A DNA stretch of 64,000 nt, taken from positions 28,954 through 92,953 of the forward strand of contig VSDH01000009.1 in the NCBI GenBank assembly GCA_008636105.1. Reading direction: 5' to 3'. Source of the stretch: Candidatus Scalindua sediminis (GTDB lineage Bacteria; Planctomycetota; Brocadiia; Brocadiales; Scalinduaceae). Shown one piece after another: positions 46,591 to 55,613 of the stretch; within the stretch, counting starts at the first letter, position 1; every line of letters starts with the position of its first letter. The position numbers were made by a program, and so were the translations under genes. The notes under the pieces are model-generated. The model was not told the DNA's origin. It did no database searches and worked only from the letters and a program-made list of their open reading frames with translations.

Positions 46591-47712
46591 TCATTCTGTC
46601 TTTAATACATCTGCATAATCAAGCTTGTAAGATGATGAAAACCCTTGTAGTGAAACCAGCTTTCCTGTATAAGTTATTACATCACCCACATTCAAACGCA
46701 TTACCGTTTTGCGTTTTGTCCAATCAAATCTTAGTTGAACGTTCGTATCAGCTTCTTCATGATCTACTATTATCCTATTCCAATCGTAAACAGCAATTCC
46801 CTTTTGGATAATCTTTCCTGTCCATCTTACATATTTCTCTTCAAATTTATCCTTCCATTTCCGTTTTTTTTCAGCGTTTTTTAACTTACTTTTTTTACCG
46901 AATATATTATCAAAATCATTAAAAGAAATATCTAAAAAATCTTTTAATGATTCTTTGACAGATTTTACCTGCTCCTTTTCTATGCCCATTTCTTTTTCTT
47001 GAACAATCTTTTCCGTAATTGGCGTTGTAATTTTATCTTTACGAACTGGTTTTCCCCCTCTTTTCACCTTTATTATGCGAACGTCATCAAAACCCGATAA
47101 AACTTCTTTCTTATCCAATTCTGTTACTGCTTCTATTTTGGAAAGAGGAGCATCTAATTCTGATTCTGCAAGCCTGCTAGCTTTTTTTGCTACACTTTTA
47201 TTGTATAGCGATTCAAACTCTTCCTGAAACTTTTTTACCACGTCGGGTTCATCGATGAAAATGGCGTTTTCATAATTGAATTTCTCGGCATATTCTGTCC
47301 AGTTATATGAACCAGTTACAAGGAGCTTGGCATCAAAAATTGCAAAAGTGTGGTTCATGAATCCCCCAACATTACCTTTCAGAAATTGGAGGTCGAAACC
47401 TTCCTCCTTGAGGAACTCTAATACCGGATAACGTTTTTTCTGTTGCCTTTGGTCGATTAGGATTCTTATCTTTACCCCTCGTTCTTTTGCCTCATATAAC
47501 GCTTCCGCTATCTCACCTGTGGTAAAAATTAAGACCGCCACGTCTATAGATTTTTCTGAAGAATTTATAGTTTTTATTATGGTATCTCTAATTAGACCTC
47601 TGGGCGAAAAGAAGACATTTGTTTTTGCATGCAGTATGCTAGTGGCAAGGAGTGTAATAAAAACACAAATGCACAAAGACCGTAAAGGAATGATTGAGTC
47701 AATTTTCCGCAT
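46591..47712 (-). CDS. Phospholipase-D-like protein with altered HKD motif and C-terminal OB-like domain
   Basis: A 373-residue secreted protein (signal 1-28). The PLD-like half has SSEKSIDVAVLIFTTGEIAE and a motif region MNHTFAIFDAKLLVTGSYNW, resembling the HKD motif of Nuc/PLD6-type phosphodiesterases (usually MHxKFAIID). Here the catalytic His and Lys positions are Asn and Thr. The C-terminal roughly 80 residues (YVRWTGKIIQKGIAVYDWN, VGDVITYTGKLVSLQGFS) look like an OB-fold. A charged linker joins them. It may bind nucleic acid or lipid without cleavage. Confidence 0.8.
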   Translation of the reverse strand: MRKIDSIIPLRSLCICVFITLLATSILHAKTNVFFSPRGLIRDTIIKTINSSEKSIDVAVLIFTTGEIAEALYEAKERGVKIRILIDQRQQKKRYPVLEFLKEEGFDLQFLKGNVGGFMNHTFAIFDAKLLVTGSYNWTEYAEKFNYENAIFIDEPDVVKKFQEEFESLYNKSVAKKASRLAESELDAPLSKIEAVTELDKKEVLSGFDDVRIIKVKRGGKPVRKDKITTPITEKIVQEKEMGIEKEQVKSVKESLKDFLDISFNDFDNIFGKKSKLKNAEKKRKWKDKFEEKYVRWTGKIIQKGIAVYDWNRIIVDHEEADTNVQLRFDWTKRKTVMRLNVGDVITYTGKLVSLQGFSSSYKLDYADVLKTE

Positions 47713-48197
47713 AATTTAACGTGTATGCATATATTTTACTTGAAGACCATTTACTAGAATTTAAGCTGCTAAAAATATGATATTAGTGTCACTTATAAAG
47801 AATTTAAGATTCTACTGTTTAAGAGTTTGCTTCCGAACCAAAATAAGCTCAAACTGGCAATTTAGAAAAAAATCACTAAATTTTGGCTGATATCTGACAA
47901 TATTTATTATACTATTTTAACAATTAAAATATTAGATATAAAATGGGAAATTTAACATTGCAGTAAAGTATAAATTGAAACAACGGAATCTTTTTGCCTT
48001 TTTTATATAAGCCTTTGCGGCTCATTATCTTGATGACATTCAAATCGTGTTATCCTTGCTAACGCATAAGTTCTAACTCGTACAATATACTTTTAGTACA
48101 ACTTTATAATTTGAACTTTTGGTATTAATTTTGCAAAATACACAAGACATATAAAATTTTACCGTGAATCTTTTTATTTTTACACTTTTAATGAATT
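47713..48197. other. AT-rich intergenic, nothing recognised
   Basis: About 485 bp of very AT-rich DNA between the PLD-like gene and the phosphoesterase. I see no gene, RNA or strong hairpin. It should include the PLD-like gene promoter at its left edge. Confidence 0.6.
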
Positions 48198-49118
48198 TTA
48201 AATACCTTTGACCACACGATCTGCAAGATCGAAGGGGAGTTTTGCCTTGAGAATCTTTTTCTTTACCGATTCTGTATCATACTCAGATCGCTTAAGAGAA
48301 ATCTTATGTACATCAGTATCATAAATCATATAAGAAGCCTTGGGAGTTCCGTCACGCGGTTGACCTACTGAACCGGAATTTACGTAGTAACGCTGGCCAG
48401 AATTCAATGCAACATCGAATTCTTCCAGCCTTACCATTGATTGCCTTTCGACCAGCATAAGTCTATTATCATATTGGTCTGCAGGGATAAAGACCGATGC
48501 GATAATGTCTCTTTTTTGATTTGTATATAGATATGCTGCTGGTCTATGAGTGTGACCGGCAAAAGTTAGCTTTGAATAGAGTAAATCATAATTTAAGGTT
48601 GCTGCATTTTTTAAATATTCATAACCCTGAGGATAAACAGGTGTGCTATGAACTAATTCAATACCAAATTTTCTTAATTTTTTCCTAAACCACAGATAAT
48701 TCAGGAAACGGAAGTTTTCTTTTTGTAAAACCTTAGCCGTCCACTTCGCAGCATTTTCTGCTGAAGCGGCCATTGAACTACATAACGAAGGTTGGCCAAT
48801 TACTGCTTTGTCATGGTTTCCTGCAATTACTATTGCCTTTTTCCCCATAGATAAAATATAGTCGATTATGTTCTTTTGTTCAGCATCATTAATGTCAGTT
48901 TCTTGTATAATCTTTTGAATTTCGTTCTTCAAAGATGTTTTGCCGTTTTTTAAAAATCTGACGATAGCACAGCATTCATTCGGGTTTGCACCGTAGCCAA
49001 CGATATCGCCTGGTATCAAAATTTTATCTATTTTTTCGTTATTATTGTGAAGGTCTGAAAAAACAGAGGCCAGTGCCTCCAGGTTACTATGGATATCCGA
49101 AATGATTACAAATCTCAT
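48198..49118 (-). CDS. Calcineurin-like metallophosphoesterase
   Basis: A 306-residue protein with all metallophosphoesterase motifs: ISDIHSNLEAL, PGDIVGYGANPNEC, VIAGNHDKAVIG, FAGHTHRPAAY and the product-binding NSGSVGQPRDG. The family includes phosphodiesterases and protein phosphatases (PrpE and YfcE-like). It starts 8 nt after the kinase gene stop, so the two are almost certainly translated together, as in kinase-phosphatase pairs. Substrate is not known. Confidence 0.9.
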   Translation of the reverse strand: MRFVIISDIHSNLEALASVFSDLHNNNEKIDKILIPGDIVGYGANPNECCAIVRFLKNGKTSLKNEIQKIIQETDINDAEQKNIIDYILSMGKKAIVIAGNHDKAVIGQPSLCSSMAASAENAAKWTAKVLQKENFRFLNYLWFRKKLRKFGIELVHSTPVYPQGYEYLKNAATLNYDLLYSKLTFAGHTHRPAAYLYTNQKRDIIASVFIPADQYDNRLMLVERQSMVRLEEFDVALNSGQRYYVNSGSVGQPRDGTPKASYMIYDTDVHKISLKRSEYDTESVKKKILKAKLPFDLADRVVKGI

Positions 49119-49126
49119 TTTTTATC

Positions 49127-49945
49127 TTATAATATATCTTTTAATACTTGTTTTAATTGTTTTGCCGTAGCAATCCTGTTAGAGGAATCCTCTTCTAATG
49201 TTGCCATTATGATATCTTCTAACCCTTTGGGGATTAAATCATTAATGTCTCTTGGAGGGATCTTTGTTTCCTTCCATTTTTTATTAGTCAAGATTTCATA
49301 CATGACAGCGCCTAACGAATATATGTCCGACTTATCATCTAGGGATAAGAAGAATGCAATTGCCTCCAGAAGAACGTCCTCAGGTGGATTCCTTAATTCT
49401 TTTAACAAAGCCTCTTGCTCAGGTGAGGAATACTCTCTGCTAATTCCTTTTAAAAGTCCAGCTTTTTTTATGGTGAGTTCATAATCAATCAAATAAACTG
49501 TATTTGTATCTGGATTCAACATTAGGTGGCCAGGTTTGATATCGCAGTGTAAATAATTTTTTGAGTGTAAATAATCCAAAGGATCACAAACGCTTATAAA
49601 GCACTTAATGACATTCGCTAATTGGCCGTGGAAATTTTGGGCTACTTTTTCTTTGAAATAATCAACAAGATCTATGTTACTCATATGGTCAAGTACAATA
49701 AAATATTGGGTTAGTACAACCTTTTGGTTATTAAACATTGTTTCTTTTCCATAATCATAAGCCTTGGGAATCTGTCTATGGTCTAATTCTTTCAAAATAA
49801 AATATTCGTCATCAAAGGGTATATGTGGACAATATTTTATCCCTAAACCCACATATATATCGTTTTCTAATATGGCATAATTTGACTTATGCATATCTCC
49901 AACAGATTTAAATGAGCTAAATTTATAGTCTCTTATTCTATACAT
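49127..49945 (-). CDS. Divergent Ser/Thr protein kinase (paralogue of 54659-55468)
   Basis: A 272-residue kinase-fold protein. A Gly-rich loop is not evident at the N-terminus (YKFSSFKSVGDMHKSNYAIL), but the ATP Lys is in GLGIKYCPH. The catalytic loop is YLHCDIKPGHLML, with the Asp in place. The metal motif is IDYELT in place of DFG, and SREYSSPEQ takes the APE position. The C-lobe has SDIYSLGAVMYEILT. It lies 401 nt upstream of an amt gene on the opposite strand and is followed by the phosphoesterase. It is probably cytoplasmic and may modify Amt or PII proteins, which is inferred from place only. Confidence 0.88.
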   Translation of the reverse strand: MYRIRDYKFSSFKSVGDMHKSNYAILENDIYVGLGIKYCPHIPFDDEYFILKELDHRQIPKAYDYGKETMFNNQKVVLTQYFIVLDHMSNIDLVDYFKEKVAQNFHGQLANVIKCFISVCDPLDYLHSKNYLHCDIKPGHLMLNPDTNTVYLIDYELTIKKAGLLKGISREYSSPEQEALLKELRNPPEDVLLEAIAFFLSLDDKSDIYSLGAVMYEILTNKKWKETKIPPRDINDLIPKGLEDIIMATLEEDSSNRIATAKQLKQVLKDIL

Positions 49946-50346
49946 AAGTTGAACTTATATACTTTTTCACTTGCGCCATTTGCCACAATATGTTATTAAA
50001 TAAAAACTTATGTAGACCGTTTAATTTATGCAGCAAGGTAAAAGGTTGAGTCTATTTAAGTCGCTGGACTTTAGTTAAGGGAGCATTTTTTGTAAAGGAG
50101 GTGAAGGCTAATGATACTGGGTTGAATTTTGTAAATGTAATATGTTATCAGAAATACAAATTGTTGTAAAATAGTTTTTTAACGGGTAAATCTGCATTGT
50201 CAGCCACATCTTGAATACCTTTTACATAAAAAGATAATTCTTTAACAAATATAAACAATTAACTGAAATCAGTATATTGAAGCTATGTCTGACCTAAAGA
50301 CAACAGGGGGAAAGTATGGGGCATTTGAAAAAAGGAGGGGGGGAAT
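49946..50346. other. Divergent regulatory region between kinase and amt
   Basis: 401 bp between the kinase on the minus strand and the first amt on the plus strand. It carries the strong Shine-Dalgarno with mini-ORF at 50094-50125 and a purine-rich site just before the amt start. No sigma-54 GG-N10-GC pair was found. Confidence 0.5.
50094..50125 (+). promoter_or_regulatory. Strong Shine-Dalgarno with four-codon mini-ORF
   Basis: AAAGGAGGTGA at 50094-50104 is followed after 6 nt by ATG and the tiny frame MILG with a stop at 50123-50125, about 220 nt before the amt start. It resembles the arrangement before the porin at 6202-6239. Confidence 0.35.
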
Positions 50347-51897
50347 ATGATGTTTTCAAATAGGAATAATAGTAAAGCGTTAAGGTGGCTGAATGTAGTG
50401 TATTTTCTCATATGTCTGTCATGTGTGATTTATTTTGGTGCAAAGTTGGTATGGGCTGGCGACCCAAGCGGTGAGAATACCTACTCCGACAGTATTGAGG
50501 GTCTCAAACATTCTATCAATTTTACATGGGTGCTCGTTGCTGCATTTCTGGTATTTTCGATGCAGGCGGGTTTTGCACTTCTTGGTGGTTTTTTACAGGC
50601 TAAAAACATGTTGGGTTATTTGGCACACGTTTTCGCAGATGGTACTATCGGTGGAATCGTATTCTGGATGTTTGGCTTTGCATTAATGTTTGGTGGTTCT
50701 ATGATCGCGCCAGGCCTGGAAAGTGGTAATACTATTATTGGGTACAGTGGATTTTTCCTTGCTGGTGATAGTTATGACGTTCAGGCAGTTATGATCTGGC
50801 TCTTCCAGATGGTATTTTGTACCAAGGCGGTTACCATTATTGCAGGTGCCGTAGCGGAACGAATGAAGTTTGCCCCTTATTTGATTTACAGCTTCTTCGT
50901 TTGTGGTGTAATATATCCTATCTATGGCCATTGGGTATGGGGCGGTGGATGGTTACAAAACCTGAGTATTGGTACAAGTACAGGTGTATGGGACTTTGCC
51001 GGGTCTGCAGTTGTTCATACCATCGGTGGGATGCTTGCCCTGGCAGGGGCATTTGTTCTTGGGCCAAGAAAAAATAAATATAATCCGGATGGTACGTCAA
51101 ACGCTATCCCTGGTCACAACCTCACACTGGTAGTTGTTGGTACCTTAATTTTGGCATTTGGGTGGTTCGGTTTCAATGCGGGTAGTACATTGGGCGCAAC
51201 AGACCTGAGGATTTCAGTCGTAGCTGCTAATACATTTATAGCAGCAGCAGCAGGTGCTGCAGGCATAATCTTCGTATCGTATGCCCTCTTTGGTTTCACA
51301 GATATCGGCCTTGCTTGTAACGGTGCCCTTGGTGGATTGGTAGCTATTACGGGTCCTTGTGCCTTCGTCGCTCCATGGGCGGCCGCAGTAATTGGGTTGA
51401 TAGCCGGAGCGGTAATGTGGGGTACAGTAATCTTTGTTGAAACGAAGCTGAAAGTTGACGACCCCCTCGGCGCAGTAGCCGTACATGGTGCTAATGGTAT
51501 ATGGGGGATGCTTGCACTTGGAATCTTTGCAGATGGAACTTATGCAGGCGTAAACGGTCTAATTACGGGTTCCGGTTGGCAGCTTCTGGTTCAATTTATT
51601 GGTGTTGTTGTTGCCATGGCATGGGCTCTCGGTTTGGGAGCACTTATGTTTTACGTACTCAAAATAACTATGGGTATTCGCGTTTCTGAATTAGTAGAAT
51701 ACGAAGGTGTAGACGTACACTTGCATGGCTCTCCTTGTTATCCTGTTCAAACCGAGGTTACTACTCAACTGGGACCAGAGGTAGAAGAAGCGGCAGCGCA
51801 AAGAGACTTATTGGAAGAATCCCTTGCAAGGGATGCAAGAAGAGAGAAAATTTATTCTGAAAAACTGGGCAGGTGGATATATGCGAAGCCTAAATAG
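50347..51897 (+). CDS. Ammonium transporter with N-terminal extension
   Basis: A 516-residue Amt. After a signal-like helix (VVYFLICLSCVIYFGAKLVW) comes SINFTWVLVAAFLVFSMQAG and an Amt core. The pore His motifs are YGHWVWGGGWL and AVHGANGIWG, and FGWFGFNAGSTLGATDLR is present. The first transmembrane element is AGFALLGGFLQAKNM, which is one residue shorter than in the paralogue at 52687. A 60-residue Glu-rich cytoplasmic tail (EEAAAQRDLLEESLARDARR) follows the normal end. AAAAGGAGGGGGGG lies just before the start. It is 106 nt before a PII gene. Confidence 0.95.
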   Translation: MMFSNRNNSKALRWLNVVYFLICLSCVIYFGAKLVWAGDPSGENTYSDSIEGLKHSINFTWVLVAAFLVFSMQAGFALLGGFLQAKNMLGYLAHVFADGTIGGIVFWMFGFALMFGGSMIAPGLESGNTIIGYSGFFLAGDSYDVQAVMIWLFQMVFCTKAVTIIAGAVAERMKFAPYLIYSFFVCGVIYPIYGHWVWGGGWLQNLSIGTSTGVWDFAGSAVVHTIGGMLALAGAFVLGPRKNKYNPDGTSNAIPGHNLTLVVVGTLILAFGWFGFNAGSTLGATDLRISVVAANTFIAAAAGAAGIIFVSYALFGFTDIGLACNGALGGLVAITGPCAFVAPWAAAVIGLIAGAVMWGTVIFVETKLKVDDPLGAVAVHGANGIWGMLALGIFADGTYAGVNGLITGSGWQLLVQFIGVVVAMAWALGLGALMFYVLKITMGIRVSELVEYEGVDVHLHGSPCYPVQTEVTTQLGPEVEEAAAQRDLLEESLARDARREKIYSEKLGRWIYAKPK

Positions 51898-52003
51898 AGA
51901 GGAACTAAAATGATAGCCCTGGAACAAACTAGTAAATACATTTACTTCAATGTAAAGTTGAAGATTATTAGTTGCGTTACATTAGATTAAGGAGGATATG
52001 TTT

Positions 52004-52342
52004 ATGAAGAAGGTCGAGGCGATTATTCGTCCTGAAAAATTTGATATTATCAAGGATGCATTAACGGAGCTGGGCTATGCTGGGATGTCGGTAACAGAGA
52101 TAAAGGGCCATGGTAATCAAAAAGGTGTAAGTGAAGTGTGGAGGGGGAAGAGGTACAGAGTGGATCTACTACCAAAGATAAAGATGGAAATTATTGTCAA
52201 TGATGATGCCGTAGATAATGTGGTCCAGACCATTATTAAGGAATCCCAAACAGGAAGCATTGGAGATGGAAAGATATTTGTTACTGAACTGGTAAATGTC
52301 TATAGAATCCGAACCGGGGAGGAAGGTGAGGCCGCAGTTTAA
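52004..52342 (+). CDS. glnK: PII nitrogen regulatory protein (GlnK/GlnB type)
   Basis: A 112-residue PII trimer subunit. The T-loop GHGNQKGVSEVWRGKRYRVD keeps Tyr51 (uridylylation site in E. coli numbering), while Tyr46 is Trp and Arg38 is Asn. The ATP residues Lys90 (GDGKIFV), Arg101 and Arg103 (YRIRTGEE) and the 2-oxoglutarate residues Gln39 and Lys58 are kept. It follows an amt gene, as in classical glnK-amtB pairs but in reverse order, and should gate that channel. The ATG at 52004 fits AAGGAGG 7 nt before. An in-frame ATG at 51998 is too close. Confidence 0.95.
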   Translation: MKKVEAIIRPEKFDIIKDALTELGYAGMSVTEIKGHGNQKGVSEVWRGKRYRVDLLPKIKMEIIVNDDAVDNVVQTIIKESQTGSIGDGKIFVTELVNVYRIRTGEEGEAAV

Positions 52343-52686
52343 AAACGTAAATCCTGTTCGGATGCCTGGCAATACTCCATGATCCGCGGTTAAGGGTTTT
52401 ATTGTTGGTATCTTTGGATGATTAAGGTCTTAGATTCTTTAGATACTTGCATATTTTATTTGTTGGTTCGAGGTTTAACCTCGAACCAACTTTACAAGTT
52501 TCAGGTCTATAATCTGAAATACTTCCATAACTTAGACATCAATAATTGAGGCATCTCACACCAGAGCGGACGTGGATGTTCACCTCGGATTTTAGTCCAC
52601 ATGTTTTTGAATCTTTAAGGTGTGGCAAGACAAAGATGCCCATTCTTTTTGTAATAACCAGATGAGTGCGTGTGTTTGAATATTAA
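52343..52686. other. Intergenic with strong hairpin between glnK and the next amt
   Basis: 344 bp. A perfect hairpin at 52462-52490 probably ends the amt-glnK transcript. The stretch after it should contain the promoter of the amt gene at 52687. No gene is seen. Confidence 0.55.
52462..52493 (+). terminator. Rho-independent-type terminator after glnK
   Basis: GTTGGTTCGAGG and CCTCGAACCAAC form a 12-bp perfect stem with a TTTAA loop, followed by TTT. The T-run is short, so termination strength is uncertain. Confidence 0.6.
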
Positions 52687-54075
52687 GTGATGATAATAAG
52701 AAACATAAAGTGGGTTATATTCCCAATTATTGTAGTTATTGTGTTGTTTGCAGCTTCCCAATTAACCAAGGCCGCTGACCCAAGCAGCAGTTTCACAATT
52801 TATTCAGAAATCAGAGATATTGAAGGGGTAAAGATATCTATTGATCTTGCCTGGACGTTGTTATGTGGATTCCTTGTCTTTAATATGCAGGCAGGATTTG
52901 CATTTTTGGGTGCTGGATTCCTGCAAAAGAAGAATACACTGAATTATCTGACGATGAGTTTTATGGATTTTTGTGTTGGGGCCCTAATCTTTTGGGCATT
53001 TGGGTTTGCATTAATGTTTGGGGGGTCATTTCTCGCCTTCGGACTTGATTGGGGAAATACTCTTATCGGTTTTAGTGGATTTTTCCTTGCGGGTGACTCT
53101 TTTGATTTTTCTACATCAAAGTTGTGGTTGTTTCAAATGATGTTTGCTGCAGCCGCCTGTACAATTGTAGCCGGTGCTGTTGCGGAACGCTTCAAGTTTC
53201 ATACACATCTCATATACAGTATGATACTATGCGGAGTCTTGTACCCTGTTTATGGTCATTGGGTATGGGGTGGAGGCTGGCTTGCAAACCTGCCTTTCGG
53301 TTCGGGGATGAGAGATTTTGCAGGTTCGGGTGTGGTTCATGGTGTAGGTGGATTGGTTGCCTTTGTTGGGGCATGGATGGTTGGCCCAAGGTTTGGTAAA
53401 TATAATCCGAATGGTACACCTAATATTATTCATGGCCATAATCTGTCTTATATAGTGCTTGGAACACTGTTTTTATTATTTGGGTGGTTTGGATTCAACG
53501 CTGGGAGCACATTGGGTTCAACCGATCTCAGGGTTTCAATAATTGCGACAAACACCTTTCTTGCCGCAGCCACAGGAGCAATTACCCTTTTGTACGTCTC
53601 CTATTTTAAAGATAAAAAATCTGACATAGTTATGGCATGCAATGGTGCCCTGGCCGGTTGTGTAGCTATTACGGCCTCTGGTGCCTATGTGCCCCATTGG
53701 GCTGCGGTGGCAATTGGCTTAATTGCAGGTATCATACTGAGGGCTAGTTTATATTTTATAGAGTTTAAGCTGAGGATTGATGATCCCATCGGAGCCGTCT
53801 CTGTTCATGGAGCGAATGGTCTCTGGGGTTTACTCTCCGTGGGAATCTTTGCCGACGGTTCTTATTTGGGTGTCAAGGGACTGATAGCAGGTTCTGGATG
53901 GCAACTACTGGCACAGTTTATCGGATGTGTTGCACTTATTTTATGGACATTCGGTGCCGGTTATTTGGTATTTTTATTATTAAAAAAGACTATAGGGCTC
54001 AGGGTTCCAATCAAAGAAGAAATCGCTGGAATTGATATCTACGAACACGGTCTTGAATGTTATCCTGGCTTTTGA
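52687..54075 (+). CDS. Ammonium transporter
   Basis: A 462-residue Amt closely related to the protein at 50347: signal-like helix with SQLTKAADPSSS, then SIDLAWTLLCGF-like and AGFAFLGAGFLQKKNTLNY. The pore motifs are YGHWVWGGGWLA and SVHGANGLWG, with WFGFNAGSTLGSTDLR. Unlike its paralogue it has no long tail and ends EHGLECYPGF. No good ribosome site precedes the ATG. The strong terminator at 54127 ends the unit. Confidence 0.94.
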   Translation: MMIIRNIKWVIFPIIVVIVLFAASQLTKAADPSSSFTIYSEIRDIEGVKISIDLAWTLLCGFLVFNMQAGFAFLGAGFLQKKNTLNYLTMSFMDFCVGALIFWAFGFALMFGGSFLAFGLDWGNTLIGFSGFFLAGDSFDFSTSKLWLFQMMFAAAACTIVAGAVAERFKFHTHLIYSMILCGVLYPVYGHWVWGGGWLANLPFGSGMRDFAGSGVVHGVGGLVAFVGAWMVGPRFGKYNPNGTPNIIHGHNLSYIVLGTLFLLFGWFGFNAGSTLGSTDLRVSIIATNTFLAAATGAITLLYVSYFKDKKSDIVMACNGALAGCVAITASGAYVPHWAAVAIGLIAGIILRASLYFIEFKLRIDDPIGAVSVHGANGLWGLLSVGIFADGSYLGVKGLIAGSGWQLLAQFIGCVALILWTFGAGYLVFLLLKKTIGLRVPIKEEIAGIDIYEHGLECYPGF

Positions 54076-54126
54076 ATAGATACTACGCTGCTATGAGAAG
54101 AAACATTTAAACAAGGTAGATTACAC

Positions 54127-54168
54127 AAAACCTGTATCTTTGATAAGAAGATACAGGTTTTGTTTTTT
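54127..54168 (+). terminator. Rho-independent terminator after amt
   Basis: AACCTGTATCTT and AAGATACAGGTT form a 12-bp perfect stem with a TGATAAG-type loop, followed by TTGTTTTTTT. A textbook intrinsic terminator 50 nt after the amt stop. Confidence 0.9.
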
Positions 54169-54289
54169 TCGCTGTACAATATCTACAATTAAGATTCTAC
54201 CAAATTCTTCTTCCGTAGTAAGAACACTAGCCCTGCTTTCGCAGGGATTCCAGGTTCAACGTTGGAATCCCGCCAGGGCGGACGAGGAC

Positions 54290-54323
54290 GTTCGCCACAG
54301 CGAATCTGCCTTAGGCACGACCT
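54290..54323. repeat. 34-bp dispersed repeat
   Basis: GTTCGCCACAGCGAATCTGC and the following TTAGGCACGACCT match 35034-35067 with a few differences. Part of the GC-rich palindromic family. Confidence 0.7.
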
Positions 54324-54344
54324 CCCGAAAGGGAGGTTTTTTTC
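54320..54344 (+). terminator. Second intrinsic terminator
   Basis: ACCTCCC-GAAA-GGGAGGT is a 7-bp GC-rich stem with a GAAA tetraloop followed by seven T. It sits at the end of the palindromic stretch, so it may belong to the repeat and act as a portable terminator. Confidence 0.75.
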
Positions 54345-54435
54345 GCAAGAAGGAAATAAATTTCATAAAATTCTACTTGATACTTTTTTGCAGTTAATGG
54401 CGTTAATTTAAGATTGATATTCGATGGTGATAACG

Positions 54436-54624
54436 ATGTATTTTTTGATAATACACGAAAAGAAACGGCTATACTACGAAACATTTGATGGTAGAGAATC
54501 ACTAGAAGAACACTTAAATAGTCGTAAAAGTTTTTTTTATAAGAAATTCAAAAACCATCAGGCGTATATCGTAAAGGGAGAAGAAACCTTCACTGCTACA
54601 AAGCACCTGGACGGAATGGAATAG
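54436..54624 (+). CDS. Small unknown protein before the kinase
   Basis: A 62-residue protein (MYFLIIHEKKRLYYETFDGR start) with aromatic- and Lys-rich sequence, no signal and no motif known to me. It ends 34 nt before the kinase gene and is in the same direction. Coding character (KNHQAYIVKGEETFTATKHL) supports it moderately. It could be an adaptor or substrate of the kinase. Confidence 0.55.
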   Translation: MYFLIIHEKKRLYYETFDGRESLEEHLNSRKSFFYKKFKNHQAYIVKGEETFTATKHLDGME

Positions 54625-54658
54625 TCATTTCTTTTAAAAGAAATAGAGATTAACCATT

Positions 54659-55468
54659 ATGTTCAAACTAGGAAAATATCAATTTGAGAGTTTTAAATAT
54701 AGACCTGGCCACAGGGCGAATTATGGTGTTTTGAATAAACCTGGAAACAGAGAATGGGGACTGAAATACTCGCCAACTTACAGCTATTCCAGTGAATATG
54801 ATGTGCTTAAGAAATTTTCTCACCCACAGATTCCAAAGCGATATGATTGTGGGAGGGGAGAATTGTTTGAAGGAGATAAGCTGGTTTTGAAGCAACACTA
54901 TATTGTTATACAACATTTCGAAGGTGAAGATATAGTACAATATTACAAAGACAAGGGATTACCAGATACTGGTGAAATAGAAAATGTGGTTAAATATATT
55001 ACAAGTGTAGCGGAACCTTTACAATATCTTCATTCAAAGGGATATGCCCACACTGACATTAAACCAGGTCATCTTATTGTTGATCCAGATACGGGAATAG
55101 TTGGCCTAATTGATTTAGAACTAACCATAAAAATAGGAGAAATCATAAAGGGTATGACCAGAGAATATGCGTCGCCAGAACAAAAGAAGATGAGCGTCTT
55201 GTTGAAAGATGTTACAGACTCAAAAGGTGAAAAGGCAGTTTTATCACAGGTGAAGGTTGATGCAAGGGCCGATTTATATTCAATCGGATTGATTTTATAC
55301 GAAGTATTAACAGATAAATTACTGGCAGAAACAAACCATCCTCCAATCGAAATTAATAAAGCAATTCCACAGAAATTGAGTGAAATAGTTTTAGGACTCC
55401 TTGAAGAGGACTCATCAAACAGGATCCCTTCTGCAGAGAAACTTAAAGAGGAGTTGGCAAGTGTGTGA
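54659..55468 (+). CDS. Divergent Ser/Thr protein kinase (paralogue of 49127-49945)
   Basis: A 269-residue kinase-fold protein. The N-terminus YQFESFKYRPGHRANYGVLN has no clear Gly-rich loop, the ATP Lys is in EWGLKYSP, the catalytic loop is YAHTDIKPGHLIV, the metal Asp is in IDLELT, and TREYASPEQ is the APE equivalent. It shares with its paralogue the N-terminal layout, the KPGHL loop, the REY-S-PEQ stretch and LLEEDSSNRI at the C-lobe. It stands between the second amt and a zinc-ribbon protein. Targets are unknown. Confidence 0.88.
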   Translation: MFKLGKYQFESFKYRPGHRANYGVLNKPGNREWGLKYSPTYSYSSEYDVLKKFSHPQIPKRYDCGRGELFEGDKLVLKQHYIVIQHFEGEDIVQYYKDKGLPDTGEIENVVKYITSVAEPLQYLHSKGYAHTDIKPGHLIVDPDTGIVGLIDLELTIKIGEIIKGMTREYASPEQKKMSVLLKDVTDSKGEKAVLSQVKVDARADLYSIGLILYEVLTDKLLAETNHPPIEINKAIPQKLSEIVLGLLEEDSSNRIPSAEKLKEELASV

Positions 55469-55613
55469 GCTAGCTTAACAAGATACACGACTGCATACAA
55501 ACGCCTCCTCTTACAGAGCCCCCTAAAGGGGCCTACTTTCGGTACTTTCGGCAAGCAAATCCTATCTATGACGGGACAATGGTACATTAAGCTCTACTTT
55601 CAAATAAACACTT

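Larger units (their letters stand above)
54076..54435. other. Intergenic with two terminators and palindromic repeats
   Basis: 360 bp: terminator at 54127-54168, then a GC-rich palindromic stretch 54227-54320 (CCCTGC-TTTC-GCAGGG hairpin, ATTCCA and TGGAAT arms) that shares 34 bp with 35034-35067, and a second terminator at 54320-54344. Confidence 0.6.

Noticed and set aside
52462..52490. TΨC-like GGTTCGA as a tRNA
   Set aside because: It is one arm of a perfect hairpin and no acceptor, D or anticodon stems are present.
52600..52686. Sigma-54 promoter before the second amt
   Set aside because: The GG and GC dinucleotides of TGGCAAGACAAAGATGC are 12 nt apart, not the required 10.
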